From Alphaproteobacteria bacterium (GTDB taxonomy: Bacteria; Pseudomonadota; Alphaproteobacteria; Kiloniellales; DSM-21159): a stretch of DNA of 63,506 nt. The DNA is taken from the NCBI GenBank assembly GCA_030433005.1, contig JAUILQ010000028.1, forward strand, positions 1 through 63,506, written 5' to 3'. The translations under genes were made by a program, and so were the position numbers. Under the pieces are notes generated by a model. It was not told the origin of the DNA. It saw nothing but the letters and a program-made list of their open reading frames with translations, and made no database searches. Numbering within the stretch: position 1 is the stretch's first letter; every line of letters begins with the position of its first letter. Shown here in pieces: positions 8,489 to 16,622 of this stretch.

Positions 8489-9385
8489 TCAGCGCTCCCC
8501 GAGCAGCGCATTCAGCCCGCTGCGATAGTCCGGATAGCGCAGCTCGACCCCCAGCTCCTCGCGGATGCGGCGGTTCGAGACCCGCTTGTTGTCGGCATAG
8601 AAGCTGCGGCCCATCGCGCTCATCTCGGCCTCCTCGAAGGGCACCGCCGGCGGCGCCGGCATCCCCAGCAGCTCGGCCGCGTAGGCCACGACCTCGGCCG
8701 GGTCCGCGGCCTCGTCGTCGCAGACGTTGTAGGCGGCGCCGGGGTTCGGGCGCGCCATCGAGGCCTCCAGCACCGTCGCGATGTCCTCGACGTGGATCCG
8801 GCTGAACACCTGGCCGGGCTTGAGGATGCGCCGCGCCGTGCCGGCGGCGACGCTGTCGAGCTGGCTGCGCCCGGGGCCGTAGATCCCGGCGAGACGGAAC
8901 AGGTGCACGGGCAGGCCGTGGCGCTCGCCCAGCGCCAGCCAGGCGGCCTCGGCCTCGACCCGGCGCCGCCCGCGCTCGCCGCTCGGCTCCAGCGCGCTGT
9001 CCTCGTCGACCCAGCCGCCGTCGCGGTCGCCGTAGACCCCGGTGGTCGAGAGGTAGCCGAGCCAGCGCAGCGTCGGGCCCTCGGCCCCGCCGAGCGCGGC
9101 GATGTCCTCGGCATGGGCGGCGAGCACCGGGTCGCCCTCGGGTCCCGGCGGCACCGAGGCCAGCAGGTGCGTGGTGCCGGCCAGTGCGCCCCGCGCATCG
9201 TCGAGCGGCCGCCCGGCCTCGAAGGAAAAGACCTCGATGCCCTCGGCGGCGAGCCGCTCGGCCTTCTCGGCGCTGCGCGTGGTACCGGCGACGCGCCAGC
9301 CCTCGGCGAGGCGCCGGCGGGCCAGGGTCAGGGCGCTGAAGCCGAGGCCGAAGCAGAACAGGCGGGGCGTGTCGTCGTTGCTCAT
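8489..9385 (-). CDS. NAD(P)-binding SDR/epimerase-like protein
   Basis: This 298-residue protein has an N-terminal nucleotide-binding segment LFCFGLGFSALTLARRL-like and the YLSTTGVYGD segment of YeeZ-type extended SDRs. It shows FRLAGIYGPGRS and a VEDIA motif typical of NAD-dependent epimerase/dehydratases. The classical Tyr-x-x-x-Lys pair is not evident, so its chemistry is uncertain. The start MSNDDTPRL at 9385 is preferred; a longer start at 9439 would add a non-conserved stretch. It is divergent from the TPR gene by 65 bp. Its proximity to hopanoid genes is probably incidental. Substrate unknown. Confidence 0.8.
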   Translation of the reverse strand: MSNDDTPRLFCFGLGFSALTLARRRLAEGWRVAGTTRSAEKAERLAAEGIEVFSFEAGRPLDDARGALAGTTHLLASVPPGPEGDPVLAAHAEDIAALGGAEGPTLRWLGYLSTTGVYGDRDGGWVDEDSALEPSGERGRRRVEAEAAWLALGERHGLPVHLFRLAGIYGPGRSQLDSVAAGTARRILKPGQVFSRIHVEDIATVLEASMARPNPGAAYNVCDDEAADPAEVVAYAAELLGMPAPPAVPFEEAEMSAMGRSFYADNKRVSNRRIREELGVELRYPDYRSGLNALLGER

Positions 9386-9450
9386 GGCCCCCAGGAATCG
9401 CACGGCCGCGCCTTGCGCGCCAGGGGCTGCCTGCGCCATCTTCTGCCGCC

Positions 9451-10242
9451 ATGACGAGTCCGCCGCGCCGCGCCTTCGATCGCCTGCTGCTGCCGACGCT
9501 GGCGCTGTTTCTGGGCCTTGCCGGGGCGCCCGTCGCCGGCGCCCAGAGCGGTGCCGGCGGCGATCAGGCGGGCGAGGCGGCGAAACGCCGCTACCGCGAC
9601 TGCATGCAGCTGGCCCGGGTCGACCCGCTGGCCGGCGAGAAGGTGGCGGAGGCCTGGATCCAGGAAGGCGGCGGCGGGCCGGCCGAGCACTGCCGCGCCG
9701 TGGTCGACGCCACGCTCGGCCGCTACGACGAGGCCACGGCGCGCTTCGAGCAGCTGGCCGAATCGATTCCCGAGAGCGAGCAGCGCGCCCGCCTGCTCGG
9801 CCAGGCCGGCCAGGCGGCGATGCTCGCCGGCGCGCTCGACCGCGCCTACGAGCTGCAGAGCCGGGCGGTGCAGCTGCGCCCCGACGACCCCGACCTGCTG
9901 GTCGACCGCAGCCTGATCCTGGCCTCGCAGGAGCGCTACTGGGAAGCCATCGACGACCTCAACCGGGTCATCGACATGCGCCCCGAGAGTCCCGAGGCGC
10001 TGATCTTCCGCGCCGCCTCCTATCGCCTGCTCGGCGTCGTCGAGCTGGCCCGCGAGGACATCGAGCGCGCCCTGGTGCTGGTCCCCGGCCACCCCGAGGC
10101 GCTGCTCGAGCGCGGCCTGCTGGCCGCCGACGCCGGCGAGCCGGCCGCGGCGCGCCAGGACCTGGAGCGGGTCATCGAGCTGGCCCCCGAGTCGCCGGCC
10201 GCCGACGTCGCGCGGCGCTACCTCTCGACGCTGCAGGGGTAG
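9451..10242 (+). CDS. Secreted TPR-repeat protein
   Basis: This 263-residue protein begins with a Sec-type signal peptide (RLLLPTLALFLGLAGAPVAGAQ, cleavage probably after AGA) and then carries tetratricopeptide repeats. The repeats run from about residue 85 to the C-terminus, for example GRYDEATARFEQLAES, ERYWEAIDDLNRVIDMRPESPEAL and ELAREDIERALVLVPGHPEAL. TPRs mediate protein-protein contacts; here the location is probably periplasmic. No catalytic domain was recognised. It ends just before a cluster of strong hairpins that probably terminates transcription. Specific partner unknown. Confidence 0.8.
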   Translation: MTSPPRRAFDRLLLPTLALFLGLAGAPVAGAQSGAGGDQAGEAAKRRYRDCMQLARVDPLAGEKVAEAWIQEGGGGPAEHCRAVVDATLGRYDEATARFEQLAESIPESEQRARLLGQAGQAAMLAGALDRAYELQSRAVQLRPDDPDLLVDRSLILASQERYWEAIDDLNRVIDMRPESPEALIFRAASYRLLGVVELAREDIERALVLVPGHPEALLERGLLAADAGEPAAARQDLERVIELAPESPAADVARRYLSTLQG

Positions 10243-10286
10243 GGCTCGGGGCGCCGGCTTCGTCCGGCCGGCCAGACTGTTCCGAG

Positions 10287-10414
10287 TGCTGGCTCCGCCA
10301 GCACCGGTTCCGGCCCGCACCCCCACCCGGCCACCCATACCAGGATACTGACCTGGGTGGCCGGGTGGGGGTGCGGGCCGGAACCGGCGGTCTCGGAGAG
10401 ACCGCTCGCGCGAG
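10287..10414. repeat. Cluster of hairpins with a 34-bp perfect inverted repeat
   Basis: Between two convergent genes lie consecutive palindromes. The first is GTGCTGG/CCAGCAC (10287-10305, 5-nt loop). The second is a perfect 34-bp inverted repeat (10304-10337 and 10354-10387) around a 16-nt loop. The third is CGGTCTC/GAGACCG (10388-10404, 3-nt loop), and CTCGCGCGAG (10405-10414) follows. No T-run follows, so it is not a canonical intrinsic terminator, although it could block readthrough in both directions. The precision of the arms suggests a recently inserted palindromic element. Confidence 0.85.
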
Positions 10415-10425
10415 ACCTCTTCCCT

Positions 10426-11094
10426 TCAGAAATCCAGATCCGCGTAGTGCTTGGGCGGCGGGCTGCCGGGCATCAGGTCGGCGAGCAGCGGGCGCATCGA
10501 GGGGCGCGACTTGACCCGGGCGTACCAGTCCTTGGCGCCTTCGTGCTGGTCCCAGGGCACGTCGCCCAGGTAGTCGAGGCAGGAGAGGTGGGCGGCGGCC
10601 GCGATGTCGGCGAGGCCGAAGTCGTCGCCCGACAGCCAGGTCCGCCGGTCGCTCAGCCAGGCGATGTAGCGCAGGTGGTGGTGGATGTTGCTGTTGGCCG
10701 CCCGGATCGCCGAGGAGTCGGGCGTGCCGACGCCGAGGAAGCGCTTCATCAGCTTCTCCTCGAGCAGCAGCTCCGAGACCTCCTGGCGGAACTTGCGGTC
10801 GAACCAGTTGGTCAGGCGCCGCGCCTCGGCGCGCTCGTAGGGGTCGCGGCCGAGCAGCGGCAGCTCGGGGTAGCACTCCTCCAGGTACTCGGCGATGACC
10901 TGGTGGTCGGGCAGCACGGTGCCGTCCTCCTCGACCAGCACCGGCACCTCGCCGGCCGGGTTGAGCTTGAGGAACGAGGGGCGGCGCTCCCAGATCTGCT
11001 CGGCCTTCAGCTCGAAGGCGAGCTTCTTCTCGGCCAGCATCAGGCGGACCTTGCGGCAGCCGGGATCGAGCGGCAGGTGGTAGAGCAGGCGCAT
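10426..11094 (-). CDS. Glutathione S-transferase family protein
   Basis: This 222-residue protein has the GST layout: an N-terminal thioredoxin-like domain (residues 1-80) with FLKLNPAGEVPVL containing the cis-Pro, and DHQVIAEYLEE binding the gamma-glutamyl moiety, then an all-helical C-terminal domain with DDFGLADIAAAAHLSCLDYLG, the conserved N-capping/hydrophobic-staple region. GSTs conjugate or reduce substrates with glutathione in the cytoplasm. The N-terminal HLPLDPGCRKVR offers a possible Cys/Ser-type catalytic site. Substrate cannot be deduced. It is monocistronic, flanked by inverted-repeat elements on both sides. Confidence 0.88.
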   Translation of the reverse strand: MRLLYHLPLDPGCRKVRLMLAEKKLAFELKAEQIWERRPSFLKLNPAGEVPVLVEEDGTVLPDHQVIAEYLEECYPELPLLGRDPYERAEARRLTNWFDRKFRQEVSELLLEEKLMKRFLGVGTPDSSAIRAANSNIHHHLRYIAWLSDRRTWLSGDDFGLADIAAAAHLSCLDYLGDVPWDQHEGAKDWYARVKSRPSMRPLLADLMPGSPPPKHYADLDF

Positions 11095-11152
11095 GGCGCC
11101 GCGACTATAGCCTTGGCGCCCGCGTCGGCAACATCGGCGCGGGCGTCGAACG

Positions 11153-11294
11153 CACCTCTCCCTCCCACGCGTGCCGCGTGGGCCCCTCCCTCTCCCCTGA
11201 AGCGGAGAGGGAAAGGGTCGGCGCCGAGTGGTCCCTCTCCGCTTCAGGGGAGAGGGAGGGGCCCGCGGCCGTCACGCCGTGGGAGGGAGAGGTG
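11153..11294. repeat. Nested inverted-repeat element upstream of the GST gene and downstream of gltB
   Basis: The outer arms CACCTCTCCCTCCCAC (11153-11168) and its exact complement (11279-11294) bracket the element. Inside, a perfect 33-bp inverted repeat (11180-11212 and 11232-11264) contains CCCTCTCCGCTTCAGGGG and its complement. A small palindrome (CCCACGCG/CGCGTGGG type) lies between. A related element occurs at 37729-37872. It has the form of a non-coding, MITE-like or REP-like repeat family of this genome. It occupies most of the gap between gltB and the GST gene. Confidence 0.85.
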
Positions 11295-11306
11295 TCTTTC
11301 CGGCCG

Positions 11307-14300
11307 CTACGCCCGCTTCTCGCGGGCGGCCTGGGTGATCGGCTGCTCCAGGCGGTCGACCATCTCCTTGGGCACGACCTGCCAGAAGTGGCCGCGCTCC
11401 ATCGCCCAGTCGATCAGCAGGCGCTCGGCGAAGCGGCTCTGGGTCTCGCGCACGTGCTCGGCGATCAGGTCGCGCAGCAGGCTCTCCCAGTACTCCGTCT
11501 CGAGGCGCTGGTAGACCACCGAGTCGGCGTTGATCTTGAGCGGCAGCCGCTCCTCGGGGTCGTAGACGAAGGCCATGCCGCCGGTCATGCCGGCGGCGAA
11601 GTTGAAGCCGACCGGGCCGAGGATCACGGCGGTGCCGCCGGTCATGTACTCGCAGCCGTTGGAGCCGCAGCCCTCGATCACCGCGACCGCGCCGGAGTTG
11701 CGCACGCAGAAGCGCTCGCCGGCCTGGCCGGCGGCGAACAGCCGGCCGGCGGTGGCGCCGTAGAGCACGGTGTTGCCGACGATGGTGTTGAGCCGCGTCT
11801 CGAGCGGGCTCTTGGTCATCGGCCGCACCGCGATGGTCGCGCCCGACAGGCCCTTGCCGACGTAGTCGTTGGCGTCGCCGAAGACCTCCAGCTTCAGGCC
11901 CTGCACGGCGAAGGCGCCGAGCGACTGGCCGGCCGAGCCGCGCAGCCGCACGGTCATGTGGCCGGGCGCGAGGCCGGTCATGCCGAACTTGCGGGTGATC
12001 ATCGAGGACAGGCGCGTGCCGATCGCCCGCTGGGTGTTCTGGATGGTGTACTGCAGCTGCATCTTCTCGCGGTCGCGGAACAGCCCCTCGGCGTCCTTGA
12101 GCATGCGCGCGTCGAGCGTGTCCGGGACCTCGTTGCGGCCTTCCAGGGTGCAGTGCACCGGCAGCCCGTTGCCCTCGGCGCGGGCGAGCAGCGGGTTGAG
12201 GTCGAGGTCGTCCAGGTGCGCGGCGCCGCGGCTCACCTGGCGCAGCAGGTCGGTGCGGCCGATCACCTCGTCGAGCTCCTTGAGGCCGAGCTGCGAGAGG
12301 ATCTCGCGGACCTCCTCGGCGATGAAGGAGAAGAGGTTGACGACCTTCTCCGGCGTGCCGGTGAAGCGCTGGCGCAGCGCCTCGTCCTGGGTGCAGACGC
12401 CGACCGGGCAGGTGTTGGAGTGGCACTGCCGGACCATGATGCAGCCCATGGCGACCAGGCCGGCGGTGCCGACGCCGTACTCCTCGGCGCCCAGCATGGC
12501 GGCGATCACGACGTCGCGGCCGGTGCGGATGCCGCCGTCGGTGCGCAGCTTCACGCGGTGGCGCAGGCGGTTGAGCGTCAGCACCTGGTGGACCTCCGAC
12601 AGGCCCATCTCCCAGGGCACGCCGGCGTACTTGATCGAGGTCTGCGGGCTGGCGCCGGTGCCGCCGACGTGGCCGGAGATCAGGATCACGTCGGCGTTGG
12701 CCTTGGCGACGCCGGCGGCGATCGTGCCGATGCCGGAGCGCGCCACCAGCTTCACGCAGACCTGGGCCTCGGGGTTGATCTGCTTGAGGTCGTAGATCAG
12801 CTGCGCCAGGTCCTCGATCGAGTAGATGTCGTGGTGCGGCGGCGGGCTGATCAGCATGACGCCGGGCGTCGAGTGGCGCAGCTTGGCGATCATCTCGGTG
12901 ACCTTGAAGCCGGGCAGCTGGCCGCCCTCGCCGGGCTTGGCGCCCTGGGCCACCTTGATCTCGATCTCGCGGCACTGGTTGAGGTACTCGGCGGTGACGC
13001 CGAAGCGCCCCGAGGCGACCTGCTTGATCGCCGAGTTCTCGTTGTCGCCGTTCGGCTTCGGCTTGAAGCGCTGGGCGTCCTCGCCGCCCTCGCCGCTGTC
13101 CGACTTGGCGCCGATGCGGTTCATCGCGATGTTCAGCGTGCCGTGCGCCTCGGGCCCGAGCGCGCCGAGCGACATGCCGGGGGTGACGAAGCGCTTGCGG
13201 ATCGCGGTGATCGACTCGACGTCGTCGAGCGGCGTCGCACTGCGGCCGTCGAGCTTGAAGTCGAGCAGGTCGCGCAGCGCCGAGGGCGGCAGCTTGGCCA
13301 TGCCGTCGGAGAACTTCTTGTAGGTCGAGTAGGAATCGGTCGCGACCGCCGACTGCAGGGTGTGGATCAGGCCGGCCTGCCAGGCGTGGTGCTCGCCGCC
13401 GCGGCGGTAGCGGTAGAAGCCGCCGACCGGCAGCGCGATCACCGCTTCGTCGAAGGCGCGGCGGTGCAGCTCCAGCAGCTTCTGCTGGACGCCGGTCAGG
13501 CCGATGCCGCTGATCCGGCTCGGCATGCCCGGGAAGAACTCGTCGACCAGCGTGCGCGACAGGCCGACGGCCTCGAAGTTGTAGCCGCCCCGGTAGGACG
13601 AGATCACCGAGATGCCCATCTTCGACATGACCTTGAGCAGGCCCTCGTCGAGCGCGCCGATGTAGCGCTGCACGCAGTCCTCGAGCGCCATGTCGCCGAA
13701 CAGGCCGCGGCGGTGGCGGTCGGCGATGCCCTCCTGCGCCAGGTAGGCGTTGACCGTGGTCGCGCCGACGCCGATCAGCACGGCGACGTAGTGCACGTCG
13801 AGGCACTCGCCCGAGCGCACGTTGACCGAGGTGAAGGTGCGCAGCTTCTGCCGCGTCAGGTGCGTGTGCACGGCGCCGGCGGCCAGGATCATCGGGATCG
13901 GCGCGCGCTGCGGGCCGACCGCGTAGTCCGACAGCACGATGTGCTCGCAGCCGCCGCGCACGGCGTCCTCGGCCTCGCGGCGGATCCGCGCCAGGGCGTC
14001 GCGCAGGGCGTTCTCGCCCTCCCGGGCATCGAAGGTGCAGTCGATGTCGGCGGCGGTCCCGCCCATGTAGGCGCGCATCGCCTCGAACTCGGCGTTCGAG
14101 AGCACCGGCGACTCGAGCTGCAGCAGGCGGCACTGGGTCTCGTCCTCGTCGAGGATGTTGCCGAGGTTGCCGAGGCGCGTCTTCAGGCTCATTACCCGCT
14201 TCTCGCGCAGCGAGTCGATCGGCGGGTTGGTGACCTGGCTGAAATTCTGGCGGAAGAAGTGGTGCAGGCCGCGGTAGCGGTCGGACAGCACGGCGAGCGG

Positions 14301-15878
14301 CGTGTCGTCGCCCATCGAGCCGATCGCCTCCTTGGCCGTCTCGACCATCGGGTGGAGGATCAGCTCCAGATCCTCCATCGACTGGCCGTAGGTCAGCTGG
14401 CGGCGGCGCAGCTCCTCCTTGTCGAGCTGCACCGGCTCGCCGGCGTCGGGCTTGATCAGGTCGTCGATGACCTTGATCGAGCGGCGCCAGTCGCCCCAGG
14501 GCCGGCTGCCGGCCAGGCTTTCCTTGATCTCGCGGTCGTGGAAGAGGCGACCCTCCTCCAGGTCGACGGCGATCATCTCGCCGGGCCCGACGCGGCCCTT
14601 CTCGACGATGCGCGACTCGTCGAGCCGCACCATGCCGGTCTCCGAGCCGGCGAACAGCAGGCCGTCGTCGGTGATCGTGTAGCGCAGCGGCCTGAGGCCG
14701 TTGCGGTCCATGCCGGCGACCGCCCAGCGGCCGCCGTAGGCGCAGATCGCCGCCGGGCCGTCCCAGGGCTCCATCACCGCGTTGCAGTAGCTGTAGAGGT
14801 CCTTGAGCTCCTGCGGCATCGCCGCGTCGGCGCTCCAGGCCTCGGGCATCAGCATGGTCTTGACCATCGGCAGGTCGCGCTGGGCGCGCACCATCAGCTC
14901 GAAGACCGCGTCGAGCGCCGCCGAATCGGAGCTGCCCGGCTGGACCACCGGCTTGAGGTCCTCGATCAGCTCGCCGAACCACTCGCTGCCCAGGCGGCAC
15001 TCGTGGGCCTTCATCCAGTTGACGTTGCCCTTCAGCGTGTTGATCTCGCCGTTGTGGGCGAGCACGCGGAACGGCTGGGCCAGGCGCCAGGTCGGGAAGG
15101 TGTTGGTCGAGTAGCGCTGGTGGAAGATCGCGAAGTTGGAGACGAAGCGCTCGTCGAGCAGGTCGGGATAGAAGGTGCCGAGCTGCTCGGCCAGGAACAT
15201 GCCCTTGTAGATGATCGAGCGCCCGGACAGCGAGCAGACGTAGAAGTCCTTGATCGACTCCTGCTCGACCGCCTTCTCGATGCGCCGGCGGATGACGTAG
15301 AGGTCGCGCTCGAAGCGGCGCGCGGTCTCGCGCTTCGAGTTGGCGATCATGATCTGCTCGATCTCGGGCCGGGTCGCGTTGGCCTTCTCGCCGATCACCT
15401 CGACGGTCACCGGCACCTGGCGCCAGCCGTAGATCGTGTAGCCGAAGTTGAGGATCTCGCGCTCGACGATGACCCGGCAGCGCTCCTGGGCGGCGAAGTC
15501 GGTGCGCGGCAGGAAGATCATGCCGACGCCGATGCGCTGGTCGCCGATGTCGTGGCCGGTGCGGCGCACGTGCTCGCGGAAGAACTCCTGCGGGATCTGC
15601 ACGTGGATGCCGGCGCCGTCGCCGGTCTTGCCGTCGGCGTCGACGGCGCCGCGGTGCCAGACCGCCTTGAGCGCCTCGATGCCCTTCTCGACGACCTCGC
15701 GCCGCGGCGTGCCGTCGATCGAGACGACCAGGCCGACGCCGCAGGCGTCGTGCTCTTCCGCCGGGTCATAGAGGCCGACCCGGGCGAGGCGCTCGGCCTC
15801 GGCCTGCTGACGCGCCAGATCCGGGAGAGTCCGGTCCGGGGCGGCGCCCAGCGGCAGGCGGGGATCGTGCAGGGTCAT
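11307..15878 (-). CDS. gltB: Glutamate synthase (NADPH) large chain
   Basis: GltB converts glutamine and 2-oxoglutarate to two glutamates using electrons from GltD. The 1,523-residue length fits the family. The N-terminal class II glutamine amidotransferase domain has its nucleophile at Cys46 in EEHDACGVG, so a 45-residue propeptide is presumably removed. The FMN/synthase domain carries the [3Fe-4S] ligands in CHSNTCPVGVC, preceded by the GHVGGTGASP segment. The C-terminal GXGXG beta-helix domain contains GNTVLYGAT and GGTAVILG. It lies 105 bp after the secreted-protein gene and is read in the order gltD, unknown, gltB. The large plus-strand open frame over it is an antisense artefact. Confidence 0.98.
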   Translation of the reverse strand: MTLHDPRLPLGAAPDRTLPDLARQQAEAERLARVGLYDPAEEHDACGVGLVVSIDGTPRREVVEKGIEALKAVWHRGAVDADGKTGDGAGIHVQIPQEFFREHVRRTGHDIGDQRIGVGMIFLPRTDFAAQERCRVIVEREILNFGYTIYGWRQVPVTVEVIGEKANATRPEIEQIMIANSKRETARRFERDLYVIRRRIEKAVEQESIKDFYVCSLSGRSIIYKGMFLAEQLGTFYPDLLDERFVSNFAIFHQRYSTNTFPTWRLAQPFRVLAHNGEINTLKGNVNWMKAHECRLGSEWFGELIEDLKPVVQPGSSDSAALDAVFELMVRAQRDLPMVKTMLMPEAWSADAAMPQELKDLYSYCNAVMEPWDGPAAICAYGGRWAVAGMDRNGLRPLRYTITDDGLLFAGSETGMVRLDESRIVEKGRVGPGEMIAVDLEEGRLFHDREIKESLAGSRPWGDWRRSIKVIDDLIKPDAGEPVQLDKEELRRRQLTYGQSMEDLELILHPMVETAKEAIGSMGDDTPLAVLSDRYRGLHHFFRQNFSQVTNPPIDSLREKRVMSLKTRLGNLGNILDEDETQCRLLQLESPVLSNAEFEAMRAYMGGTAADIDCTFDAREGENALRDALARIRREAEDAVRGGCEHIVLSDYAVGPQRAPIPMILAAGAVHTHLTRQKLRTFTSVNVRSGECLDVHYVAVLIGVGATTVNAYLAQEGIADRHRRGLFGDMALEDCVQRYIGALDEGLLKVMSKMGISVISSYRGGYNFEAVGLSRTLVDEFFPGMPSRISGIGLTGVQQKLLELHRRAFDEAVIALPVGGFYRYRRGGEHHAWQAGLIHTLQSAVATDSYSTYKKFSDGMAKLPPSALRDLLDFKLDGRSATPLDDVESITAIRKRFVTPGMSLGALGPEAHGTLNIAMNRIGAKSDSGEGGEDAQRFKPKPNGDNENSAIKQVASGRFGVTAEYLNQCREIEIKVAQGAKPGEGGQLPGFKVTEMIAKLRHSTPGVMLISPPPHHDIYSIEDLAQLIYDLKQINPEAQVCVKLVARSGIGTIAAGVAKANADVILISGHVGGTGASPQTSIKYAGVPWEMGLSEVHQVLTLNRLRHRVKLRTDGGIRTGRDVVIAAMLGAEEYGVGTAGLVAMGCIMVRQCHSNTCPVGVCTQDEALRQRFTGTPEKVVNLFSFIAEEVREILSQLGLKELDEVIGRTDLLRQVSRGAAHLDDLDLNPLLARAEGNGLPVHCTLEGRNEVPDTLDARMLKDAEGLFRDREKMQLQYTIQNTQRAIGTRLSSMITRKFGMTGLAPGHMTVRLRGSAGQSLGAFAVQGLKLEVFGDANDYVGKGLSGATIAVRPMTKSPLETRLNTIVGNTVLYGATAGRLFAAGQAGERFCVRNSGAVAVIEGCGSNGCEYMTGGTAVILGPVGFNFAAGMTGGMAFVYDPEERLPLKINADSVVYQRLETEYWESLLRDLIAEHVRETQSRFAERLLIDWAMERGHFWQVVPKEMVDRLEQPITQAAREKRA

Positions 15879-15983
15879 GGCGGTCTTCCCGGTCTTGGTC
15901 GGGCGGCCGGTGGTCGGCCCCCGAGGGTGATCGCAGTGCGGGTGTCGTCTCGTCTTCGGTCTCGCGCGGCGCCGCCGGCGGCC

Positions 15984-16622
15984 CTAGGGCAGGGTGACGT
16001 CGGTCGCGGTGATCGCGAATTTCTCGCCGGAGGTGACGTTTTCCCACTCGATGCGCAGCGGCAGCCCGAAGTCCTCGGAGAAGAAGCGCCGCAGGTTGAC
16101 GTTGCGCAGGAAGTTGCCGTCGGGGTCGTAGTAGAACAGCTGCAGGGTCAGCGGCCGCGCCGTCAGCCGGCGCCCGCCGGCCTCGACCGTCGCCGGCCCG
16201 CCGCGCACGGCGACGCCGTTGACCCGCGCGTTGAGGCGGTTGTCGATGTAGACCTCGTAGGCGATGTCGAGCGACTGGTTCGGCTCGAGCGTCAGCAGGT
16301 CCTCGACGCTGCCCTGGGTGAAGTAGATCTCGGAACGCCCGCCGGCGCGGAAGATCAGCGAGTCGAAGCGGCCGTAGCGCAGCACGTGGACGACGCGCTT
16401 CTCGCTGCCGGTGATCTCCTCGACGAAGACCTGGTCGCCGACGATCGAGAAGGCGTGGTAGACGGCGCCGTTGTCGAAGGTGACCCGGGTGCCGGGCTCG
16501 GGCAGGCGCAGCTCCTGGGCCGCACCAGGCGAGGCGAAGAGGGGCGCGGCGAGCGACAGCAGCGCCACCGCCAGGAGGCGGGCGGCGAGCCGCCCGGCAA
16601 GGGTCCGAAAGGCCGCCATCAT
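15984..16622 (-). CDS. Uncharacterised secreted protein encoded between gltD and gltB
   Basis: This 212-residue protein has a clear Sec signal peptide (hydrophobic ARLLAVALLSLAAPLF then SPGAAQE). The mature part is rich in beta-strand-like sequence, for example GTRVTFDNGAVYHAFSIVGD and RLTARPLTLQLFYYDPDG. No family was recognised. Its first ATG overlaps the gltD stop (ATGA), which implies translational coupling with GltD, a cytoplasmic enzyme. The product is predicted periplasmic or lipid-exposed. It lacks Cys residues. Coupling to nitrogen assimilation is positional inference only. Confidence 0.8.
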   Translation of the reverse strand: MMAAFRTLAGRLAARLLAVALLSLAAPLFASPGAAQELRLPEPGTRVTFDNGAVYHAFSIVGDQVFVEEITGSEKRVVHVLRYGRFDSLIFRAGGRSEIYFTQGSVEDLLTLEPNQSLDIAYEVYIDNRLNARVNGVAVRGGPATVEAGGRRLTARPLTLQLFYYDPDGNFLRNVNLRRFFSEDFGLPLRIEWENVTSGEKFAITATDVTLP

